Assembly: GCA_023417475.1 (NCBI GenBank)
Contig: JAEZFP010000060.1
Span: 1 to 11,174 of the forward strand
From: Bacillota bacterium
Lineage (GTDB): Bacteria; Bacillota; UBA4882; UBA8346
DNA length: 11,174 nt
Direction: 5' to 3'
Shown here: one piece after another, positions 6,559 to 11,174 of the stretch
How positions within the stretch are numbered: position 1 is the stretch's first letter
Layout of the letters: every line of letters starts with the position of its first letter
Position numbers and translations under genes: made by a program
The notes under the pieces: model-generated
The model's database searches: none
The model's input: only the letters and a program-made list of their open reading frames with translations
Told to the model about the DNA's origin: nothing

Positions 6559-6760
6559 GCAACACACTCCCGTTTGTTTGTTCATTTTGATCCGCTGCGA
6601 CAGCCACGTCGCCGGCCTTTTCTTGCTCTTTCAAATAATGCAAGGTACTTAAACCTAACGCCATCGCCCGCAAACGAACCGAACCCGGTTGATTCAGCAC
6701 CGTCGCCTGAATCTCCGGCTGATCCAACAACGTCTGAATCTCCCCCGGCACCTCAGCCAT
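6545..6760 (-). CDS. Small hypothetical protein upstream of the thioredoxin-like gene
   Basis: A 71-residue protein I do not recognise. It has no membrane segment or signal peptide. The first 45 residues look helical (IQTLLDQPEIQATVLNQ; MALGLSTLHYLKEQEK) and the last 25 are polar and acidic, probably disordered. It is very likely real: GAGGTGA stands about seven bases before the ATG at 6760, and its end overlaps the thioredoxin-like gene in the usual way of coupled genes. Its role may relate to that partner, but this is only an inference from position. Confidence 0.65.
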   Translation of the reverse strand: MAEVPGEIQTLLDQPEIQATVLNQPGSVRLRAMALGLSTLHYLKEQEKAGDVAVAADQNEQTNGSVLHEDA

Positions 6761-6780
6761 AAAAAATCACCTCAAACCTA

Positions 6781-6852
6781 GCCTGCCCGTTGCGCAAAAT
6801 TCTAAGCGTTCGTAATAGACTCAAAACCCATTGCTTAAAGCAACTTCCCCAC
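6781..6852. other. Intergenic spacer with a weak hairpin
   Basis: This stretch contains TTGCT-TAA-AGCAA (6831-6843). On the minus strand it is followed by TGGGTTTTGAG, a poor T-tract. It might weakly end transcription of the lyase-like gene. A minus-strand promoter for the 71-residue gene should also lie here or further up, but no convincing -35/-10 pair is visible. Confidence 0.3.
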
Positions 6853-6973
6853 GGCGTCGTCAAAAGCGGTGTAGTGCAAGGCGCGACCGAGCGAGGACCG
6901 CAGGCGTACCTAACCGTACGTTGAGGACCGGAGCGACCGAGCAACGCAGTAATACACCGCTTTTCACGGCGCC
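6853..6973. repeat. 121-bp inverted-repeat element (MITE/REP-like)
   Basis: The ends are 21-bp inverted repeats (6853-6873 and 6953-6973) that match at 19 positions and share the perfect core AAAAGCGGTGTA. Inside, GCGTAC and GTACGT flank a CTAACC centre, and GACCGAGC-type blocks occur as direct repeats (about 6885-6900 and 6932-6942). The element carries no gene. Its right end contains the stop codon of the lyase-like gene, so that gene ends within the repeat. The organisation fits a palindromic interspersed repeat or a very small non-autonomous mobile element; no clear target duplication is visible. Confidence 0.65.
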
Positions 6974-9198
6974 AACACCCCGGCTTCCACTGCCACCCGA
7001 TAGTAATACGCAATCGCATGAAAAGCTTGGGCGAACCGTTTCGGGCTGGCGCCGCCTTCCTGGATCACCGCCCCTTCGGCCAAACGCTTCTTCCCGCCGT
7101 AATGGTTGTCCGACTGGACCGCCAACCGGAAGGTGGGGAGTCCGGCTTCCAACAACGTTTGATCGCCAGTGAACTCGTACGCGTAAGCCAACGCCTCCAG
7201 GATCAGCGGATTGCCGCCGTTCCGGCGCAGGCTCGGCAGTTCCTTATAGTAAAATAGCCCGTTCTCCAGCCGGCAATTGTCCACCAAATCGCGGACCGCC
7301 GCGACGACCATCTCGGCTATCCGCTGCTGCGGCCGGACCCGGTAATACCGCATCAGGCTGTTGACCGCCACCGCGATCATAAACGGCACCCGGATCGCCA
7401 CATGGTCGGTATAGGGCGCCAGCCACCCACCGTACTGTTTTTTCCAAGTTTCGAAGTGGCCGACGATCGTTTCCGCCGGCTCCAACCAGCGCTCATCATG
7501 GGTCTCCCGGTACAAAGCCACCAGGGAACGTAGCGCCCAGCCGGTCTCGCGGGCATTGATCCCGCCTTCCCCTTGGTAACGCGGGGTCGCCAATAAGCGA
7601 ATGACGTTCTCCCCGATGCCGACAGCGGTCGCCAATACCCGTGAGTCGGCCGTGAAATGGTATAAATCCAGCAACCCCTCGACCCATTCGTGGCAAGGCG
7701 ACACTTTCCCGGAGACATGATCGGCGGAGTGCATGACCTGACCTTGGTGACGCAAAGGGTCGGGACTGTAGTGACAGACGTCCACATCCATCAGATGTTC
7801 AGCGGTGACCAACAGATAATCCAGGAAGCGCCGCTCCGCCGTTTTGGCGTAAAGTAACAGGGCGGCGTGAGGCAGGTCGTATTCGTTATTGGTCCAGACC
7901 AGTTTGCCGTTGCCGCGTCCCTGCTCGGTGTAACCGGCATCGGGGGCGTCGCCCCAAGCCAGGATGCCGTAGGCGCGGATCCGGGAGTCGGCCAGATTGA
8001 CAAAAAACCGTTCAACCCAATCGAGCTTCCGGTCAACGAAAATATGCTCCAAAACGCCGGCGGCGCGGTAGACCTCCGGCACGACCAGCGCCCGGTCCGG
8101 CATTTGAAATTGCAGGCAACGCAGATTCAGTTCGGCGAGTTCGGCGGTTGGACCGTGAAAATGCCAAAACCAACGGTGGGTTTTGGCGACCCCTTGATAT
8201 AAGGTCAAAGGGTTTCCCGGGGGCAGGATTCCCGCCAGGATGCCCGGCTCGCCAACTTCCAACGCTTTGGGGAAGTTTTGATAGGCTTGGAAGAGGGTTA
8301 AACAGGCGCCGCCCACGTCCGGGCGCGTCCAGTCCGCCCAAAAAGTGCCGTAAAAGGTTTCGGGGATCTGTTCATTCTGATCGTATAAGAGGTACTCGGC
8401 GTCGATTGTCTGGCGCAGCAGCTCGGCGCCGTTGCCGGTCCGGATCTTGCTGCGGTAGTTGGAAGTCGCCAAACCGCTCCGGACCGCCGGCCCCGCTGTC
8501 GTTGCGAGCGGCGGCAGCAGCCGGAAGTCGATCCCGTCCAGGTCAATCTGGGGTTGGAGGTCACGATGAATGATCCGGTAATCCACCTGCAGCCACGGTT
8601 GGCCCGCGAACGCGCTGATTTGGATCTCAAAGTCGAGCATGGCGGCGCCGGAGACATTGACATGGCGTCCCCGCGCTTGGAGGGTCGCCACCAAGGGTCC
8701 GGGTTTGACGATCTGCCAGCCCCGCTCGTCAATCACCGCGGTCCAGACCGTTCCGTCCGGCGTGGTGATGGCCGGACCGGTAAAAGCGCCTGGCCCGAAC
8801 TGAAAATCAGCGCCAGTGACTGCAGTGATGACCCCCGCTTCTCCCGGACCGCTCAGTTCCGCTTGCAGGACGCCGGTGTCAATCCGGTATCCGCCGCCGC
8901 CGGCTTGAACCGTTACCGTCCGGCGCGGGACAACCGGTTCGAAATCGTTTACCTGGAGTTCAAAACGTTTCCCGGCGTTGCCGGGTAAATCGGCGAGAAA
9001 GTCCAAATAAAGCCACTTGACCGAACCATCGGGCCAGGTGGCAGTGACAACCGGTTGCACCGGCAACCGTTCCGCGCCGTCGTGCAAGACCAATCCGGTC
9101 AGACCGGTGAGCGCGCCCGGGGCGAACGGTAAGGCGACCGCGCACGGTTCCGCTTGGCGTTCCACCCGGGAAAGTTTTTCAAAGGTGATTGCGATCAT
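6964..9198 (-). CDS. PcRGLX/YetA-like protein (exo-rhamnogalacturonan lyase-like)
   Basis: A 744-residue protein. The N-terminal region begins MIAITFEKLSRVERQAEPCA and contains VTATWPDGSVKWLYLDF (about 51-67). This is the recognisable pattern of the PcRGLX/YetA N-terminal RIFT-barrel domain, seen in polysaccharide lyase family 26 and relatives. A long beta-rich middle follows. The C-terminal half is a helical-hairpin repeat: CHEWVEGLLDLYHFTADSRV, NARETGWALRSLVALYRETH, RVPFMIAVAVNSLMRYYRV, NPLILEALAYAYEFTGD and RFAQAFHAIAYYYRVAVEAG. These look like an (alpha/alpha)6 toroid. Known members cleave rhamnogalacturonan from chain ends; activity here is inferred. No signal peptide is visible, so it would act in the cytoplasm on imported oligosaccharides. 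I use the ATG at 9198 because TTGGAG lies eight bases upstream; a TTG at 9231 is possible. No sugar transporter or partner enzyme is next to it. Confidence 0.75.
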   Translation of the reverse strand: MIAITFEKLSRVERQAEPCAVALPFAPGALTGLTGLVLHDGAERLPVQPVVTATWPDGSVKWLYLDFLADLPGNAGKRFELQVNDFEPVVPRRTVTVQAGGGGYRIDTGVLQAELSGPGEAGVITAVTGADFQFGPGAFTGPAITTPDGTVWTAVIDERGWQIVKPGPLVATLQARGRHVNVSGAAMLDFEIQISAFAGQPWLQVDYRIIHRDLQPQIDLDGIDFRLLPPLATTAGPAVRSGLATSNYRSKIRTGNGAELLRQTIDAEYLLYDQNEQIPETFYGTFWADWTRPDVGGACLTLFQAYQNFPKALEVGEPGILAGILPPGNPLTLYQGVAKTHRWFWHFHGPTAELAELNLRCLQFQMPDRALVVPEVYRAAGVLEHIFVDRKLDWVERFFVNLADSRIRAYGILAWGDAPDAGYTEQGRGNGKLVWTNNEYDLPHAALLLYAKTAERRFLDYLLVTAEHLMDVDVCHYSPDPLRHQGQVMHSADHVSGKVSPCHEWVEGLLDLYHFTADSRVLATAVGIGENVIRLLATPRYQGEGGINARETGWALRSLVALYRETHDERWLEPAETIVGHFETWKKQYGGWLAPYTDHVAIRVPFMIAVAVNSLMRYYRVRPQQRIAEMVVAAVRDLVDNCRLENGLFYYKELPSLRRNGGNPLILEALAYAYEFTGDQTLLEAGLPTFRLAVQSDNHYGGKKRLAEGAVIQEGGASPKRFAQAFHAIAYYYRVAVEAGVLAP

Positions 9199-9231
9199 TG
9201 ATTCGACTCCAATTTCTGCAGCATTTTTCAA

Positions 9232-9406
9232 TCATTTCGACATTAAGCATTGATTTACTTTGTCATTATTCCACCAAAGATTGGACTATGGGAGTCGATT
9301 CCGGAAATAAGCGATGGCGACCGAGGAAAGTTTAGCGAGGTTGGAGGGGAATGGGATTGGTCTGCTTAGAAAATACGCAGAATGCTCATCTGTCCGCCCA
9401 GACCTA
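9232..9406. other. Intergenic region, no gene seen
   Basis: Together with the repeat that follows, this leaves about 290 bp without a convincing gene between the lyase-like and membrane-protein genes. Open frames here (for example minus 9286-9525) run through the repeat and lack a ribosome site. I found no convincing promoter for the lyase-like gene, although AT-rich DNA at 9210-9275 is where it should lie. Confidence 0.5.
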
Positions 9407-9473
9407 AAGGTCAGGGCTAAGATTAAAACCGGTCTCAACCCCGGCTGAGGCCGGGCTGGGTTGTGCTTCGAAG
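9407..9473. repeat. Dispersed 67-bp repeat, copy B
   Basis: Direct-orientation partner of the repeat at 126-192 (63 of 67 identical). The bulged hairpin is intact (AACCC/GGGTT and CGGC/GCCG stems), with TGAG in the loop where the other copy has TGCG. Here the repeat is preceded by GACCT-AA-AGGTC, a small palindrome overlapping its left end (9401-9412). Like copy A it lies in non-coding DNA downstream of a minus-strand gene. Confidence 0.8.
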
Positions 9474-9481
9474 CTTTGCCG

Positions 9482-9496
9482 AGCCCCGGAGGGGCT
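9482..9496. terminator. Terminator-like hairpin after the membrane-protein gene
   Basis: AGCCCC-GGA-GGGGCT is a perfect 6-bp GC stem with a three-base loop, 30 bp beyond the stop codon of the minus-strand membrane-protein gene. The T-tract is missing in both directions (only TTTC on the plus strand), so it is at best a weak or factor-dependent terminator. Confidence 0.35.
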
Positions 9497-9525
9497 TTCA
9501 ATTGATAGCAGCGACGAATTGACAA

Positions 9526-9996
9526 CTACCTTAATTTACTCGGCTGCTCCATTTTCTGCAGCACCAGTCCTAAAATAAGGCCCCAGATGATGATCGCCAG
9601 CACGTTTGAGAGTGTTTTCGGGAAAGGTTGCGCGCCCGAGACGATCGGAACATGATAGAAATTGACTATAATTTTGAAGAAAAACCAAAGCAGCATACTG
9701 TAAAAAACCGCTTTGTAGACCAGGCCTTTGGGATTGATTAAATTGATCAGATGCGCAAACATGATGCCCAGGAAGCCGTCCCATAAGATGATTGTAAAGA
9801 TCAGGTGAATCACGACTTGAATATTGTTGACCGGTTTATCCCAGGTCGTTAAAGCCGTAAACCAGTCTGAAAAGCGAATCTCGGTAAAATGGAGCATATA
9901 ATAATCGAAGAGATTCCACGCATTCATGGCAATCCCGGCAATAATCCCCGCCCATAACCCGTTGGTCGTTCTGTCCAAAGCTGCACCCAACACCAA
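9526..9996 (-). CDS. Conserved-looking four-helix membrane protein of unknown function
   Basis: A 156-residue protein with four hydrophobic segments at about 15-35, 58-85, 92-114 and 130-147, separated by short polar loops. The pattern DRTTNGLWAGIIAGIAMNAW followed by NLFDYYMLHFTEIRFSDW resembles small uncharacterised membrane proteins of Bacillota, from memory of the family style only. No catalytic motif is seen. The start is uncertain: the longest frame begins with TTG at 9996 (GTG at 9993 is next), and neither has a clear ribosome site. An AGGAG at about 10069-10073 is too far away. Both ends of the gene are flanked by non-coding DNA, so it is probably monocistronic. Confidence 0.65.
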   Translation of the reverse strand: MVLGAALDRTTNGLWAGIIAGIAMNAWNLFDYYMLHFTEIRFSDWFTALTTWDKPVNNIQVVIHLIFTIILWDGFLGIMFAHLINLINPKGLVYKAVFYSMLLWFFFKIIVNFYHVPIVSGAQPFPKTLSNVLAIIIWGLILGLVLQKMEQPSKLR

Positions 9997-10120
9997 TCAT
10001 TTTTCGGTTTATTTATGAAATATTCTTTGTAGCCGGACAGTCTTTTATAAGGTTTATTTTATTCTAACTCCTATGTGCCGCAATTTGGATATGGGTCACT
10101 ATTTTTATCGGAGGTCAATT

Positions 10121-10411
10121 TTATAAGTCGTTAAATAGCTTCGATCCATGAGTAATAACAACGATCTCAACAAATTCATTTTTAATGCGATATACGATTC
10201 GATAATTATCTAATATTTTTTCACGAAGGTCTTTGGTATTATATTCTGGTACTACCCTGCCGGAATAAGGATATTCTTTTAGGCTCCCAATCACCCGAAC
10301 TATTCTTTTTGCAAAAACCGCCGCAAAATATGGCGAATCCTTAGCTATATATTCACAGATCGACTCTAGGCTGGTAACCGCTCGTAACGACCACCTTATT
10401 TGATAAGCCAT
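10121..10411 (-). CDS. ParE/RelE-type toxin of a type II toxin-antitoxin pair
   Basis: A 96-residue basic protein of the ParE/RelE superfamily. Evidence is the N-terminal YQIRWSLRAVTSLESICEYI helix region, the SLKEYPYSGRVVPEY segment, and the C-terminal strands DNYRIVYRIKNEFVEIVVIT ending in HGSKLF, the usual order for this fold. ParE members poison DNA gyrase and RelE members cut mRNA on ribosomes; the sequence alone does not tell which applies. ATG at 10411 overlaps the antitoxin gene by 16 bp and has only a weak ribosome site, so translation is probably coupled. Its base composition is more AT-rich than the genes to its left. Confidence 0.85.
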   Translation of the reverse strand: MAYQIRWSLRAVTSLESICEYIAKDSPYFAAVFAKRIVRVIGSLKEYPYSGRVVPEYNTKDLREKILDNYRIVYRIKNEFVEIVVITHGSKLFNDL

Positions 10412-10584
10412 TTTGATAACCGTTCTTCCACCTCTTCGTGAGGAATACCCTTTCCTTCATCCAATTCTTTTAGCCCTGAATCAACCTGTTTTTTAAAATA
10501 TAGCTCAGCCATAATTTCATCTAGGGATACTCCTTCAGGCAAAGCTTCAATCAGTTTAATAACTTGGTGCTTAATTCCTTCCAT
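10396..10584 (-). CDS. Antitoxin of the ParE/RelE-type pair
   Basis: A 62-residue acidic protein encoded just before the toxin, the normal order for type II pairs. It begins MEGIKHQVIKLIEALPEGVS and continues LDEIMAELYFKKQVDSGLKE, then DEGKGIPHEEVEERLSKWL. This is the charged, helical style of small ParE/RelE-cognate antitoxins. The EGKGIPHEEVEERL part resembles the toxin-binding tail found in several antitoxin families. I see no obvious ribbon-helix-helix signature, so its DNA-binding mode is unclear. The ATG at 10584 is chosen because GAGGTGG stands seven bases upstream; an in-frame GTG at 10593 overlaps that ribosome site. Confidence 0.8.
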   Translation of the reverse strand: MEGIKHQVIKLIEALPEGVSLDEIMAELYFKKQVDSGLKELDEGKGIPHEEVEERLSKWLIK

Positions 10585-10602
10585 AACAACCACCTCAAGT
10601 TC

Positions 10603-10632
10603 ATTATACCAATAGTTTACCGGATTTGACAG
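10603..10632 (-). promoter_or_regulatory. Promoter of the toxin-antitoxin operon
   Basis: On the minus strand, TGGTATAAT forms an extended, consensus -10 (hexamer at 10603-10608). An imperfect -35, CTGTCA (10627-10632), sits 18 bp upstream. The predicted transcript would begin near 10596, giving a leader of only about a dozen bases that is almost entirely the ribosome site. No clear operator palindrome was found beside it. Confidence 0.65.
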
Positions 10633-10760
10633 TCGATTTATTCTTTACAAAGTATTGAATACTCCAAGTCAATTTGATGATGATTACTTCCGGCTCCCGT
10701 ATTTTCCCGGCGGTAACAGTGTCTTTCCTTATCCTCGCTCAACGACTGTGCATCGTCTCG
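10633..10760. other. Spacer between the toxin-antitoxin promoter and the nonamer array
   Basis: AT-rich at its left side and about half GC near 10690-10730. Short frames run through it into the array (for example plus-strand starts at 10655 and 10674) but have no ribosome site, so I do not call a gene. Confidence 0.4.
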
Positions 10761-11044
10761 TTATCCACAGGATATCCACAGGGAACCAAGAACCCATCCA
10801 ATTTATCCACAGGAATAGATCGTTTACTCACAGAAATAGATGAGTTATTCACAAAAATAGAAGCGTTATTAACAAAATGAGCTTGTTTTGTGAATAACGT
10901 AGCAGAGTTATTCACAGAAAGAGCATGTTTTGTGGATAACGTAGATCAGTTATTAACAAAAAGAGCTTGTTTTGTTAGTAAGTGAGCTGAGTTATTCACA
11001 AAACAAGCTTGTTGAGTGACTCAATGAACTCTTTTTGTGACTCA
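10761..11044. repeat. Phased array of DnaA-box-like nonamers (possible origin-like or DnaA-binding locus)
   Basis: Forward nonamers start at 10761 (TTATCCACA), 10803 (TTATCCACA), 10824 (TTACTCACA), 10845 (TTATTCACA), 10866 (TTATTAACA), 10908 (TTATTCACA), 10950 (TTATTAACA) and 10992 (TTATTCACA). Every start is a whole multiple of 21 bp from the first. An extra ATATCCACA lies at 10772. Reverse-strand nonamers start at 10889 (TTATTCACA), 10931 (TTATCCACA) and 10973 (TTACTAACA), 42 bp apart, with decayed copies at 11015 and 11036. Seven sites match TTATNCACA exactly. From 10866 on, a forward and a reverse site form a dyad around AGCTTG-type centres, repeated every 42 bp. DnaA boxes have this consensus in many bacteria; whether DnaA binds here is inference. 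No dnaA, dnaN or rpmH gene is near. Confidence 0.75.
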
Positions 11045-11045
11045 A

Positions 11046-11174
11046 GAGGACGGTGTAAAATAATTTGTGTAAACCTCCGATAAAGGAACTAATAAGATGG
11101 AGGAATACAAAATGGGCATATTAAGCAGTGAACAAATAAGAGGATTAATCAAAGAACATAACCTAAAAGAAGCA
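11046..11174 (+). mobile_element. Left end of an IS256-family-like insertion sequence (partial)
   Basis: The DNA from about 11046, including GGTGTAAAATAATTTGTG (11052-11069), has the look of the terminal inverted repeat and short leader of IS256-type elements. A transposase start follows at 11112. The exact left boundary is uncertain by a few bases because the right end and the target duplication are outside the window. It abuts the last nonamer of the array. Confidence 0.55.
11112..11174 (+). CDS. IS256-family-like (mutator-type) transposase, N-terminus only
   Basis: Only 21 residues are inside the window: MGILSSEQIRGLIKEHNLKE plus one Ala. The opening pattern (hydrophobic start, EQI..LIKE..LK) is that of IS256-family DDE transposases, whose catalytic part would lie beyond the edge. 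GGAGG (11099-11103) stands eight bases before this ATG. An in-frame ATG at 11097 is an alternative start. With so few residues the family call rests on recall of N-terminal patterns plus the terminal-repeat-like DNA upstream. Confidence 0.55.
   Translation, partial: MGILSSEQIRGLIKEHNLKEA

Noticed and set aside
9286..9525. 79-codon minus-strand frame
   Set aside because: It passes through copy B of the 67-bp repeat and a GC hairpin, has no ribosome site and has repeat-derived composition.
10103..10114. 12-bp inverted match between 10103-10114 and 11075-11086 (ACCTCCGATAAA), as a possible second insertion-sequence end
   Set aside because: Matches of this length arise by chance several times in 11 kb, and the flanking bases do not extend the similarity.
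10655..10880. Two overlapping plus-strand frames leading into the nonamer array
   Set aside because: No ribosome site; their C-terminal parts are simply the array read in different frames. Kept only as an alternative explanation in the findings.
10761..11044. CRISPR array
   Set aside because: Units are only about 21 bp with no separate spacers, repeats occur in both orientations, and no cas gene is present.

Overview
The window reads as chromosomal DNA of a bacterium, most likely a Bacillota-type organism. The hints are strong AGGAGG-class ribosome sites before almost every gene, extended -10 promoters, and the types of toxin-antitoxin pair and small membrane proteins present. The taxon is an inference, not a proof. 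Every well-supported chromosomal gene lies on the minus strand. A possible 35-residue micro-ORF at the left edge and a transposase start at the right edge are on the plus strand. The left 10 kb is fairly GC-rich; the last 1.2 kb is clearly more AT-rich and looks like acquired or mobile DNA.

Layout, left to right. 19-126: possible single-helix micro-protein. 126-309: non-coding DNA with one copy of a dispersed 67-bp repeat and a nest of short palindromes. 314-1362: a PaaI-type hotdog thioesterase and a cytosolic cyclophilin-type peptidyl-prolyl isomerase, separated by an intrinsic terminator. 1472-6000: a complete high-affinity branched-chain-amino-acid-type (HAAT/Liv) ABC transporter operon, transcribed livK-livH-livM-livG-livF. 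Its genes overlap or nearly touch, and a terminator-like hairpin sits in the leader. 6220-6760: a thioredoxin-fold protein with a CPFC site, coupled to a 71-residue protein of unknown function. 6853-6973: a short inverted-repeat element that supplies the stop codon of the next gene. 6964-9198: a large PcRGLX/YetA-like (exo-rhamnogalacturonan lyase-like) protein. 9232-9525: non-coding DNA with the second copy of the 67-bp repeat. 9526-9996: a four-helix membrane protein of unknown function. 10121-10584: a ParE/RelE-type toxin and its small antitoxin, with a recognisable promoter. 10761-11044: an array of DnaA-box-like nonamers. 11046-11174: the left end of an IS256-type insertion sequence, cut by the window edge.

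How the genes work together: the Liv proteins form one import machine (periplasmic or extracytoplasmic receptor, two permeases, two ATPases). The thioesterase, isomerase and thioredoxin-like protein are independent housekeeping functions. The lyase-like gene stands alone, with no visible sugar transporter or partner enzyme.

The most striking item is the array at 10761-11044. It holds seven exact matches to the DnaA box TTATNCACA plus several near matches. All forward sites start at exact multiples of 21 bp from the first, and reverse sites recur every 42 bp, making a helically phased dyad array next to a toxin-antitoxin module and a transposon end. It could be an origin-like or DnaA-titrating locus, or iterons of a mobile element. 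The alternative is a minisatellite that merely resembles DnaA boxes.
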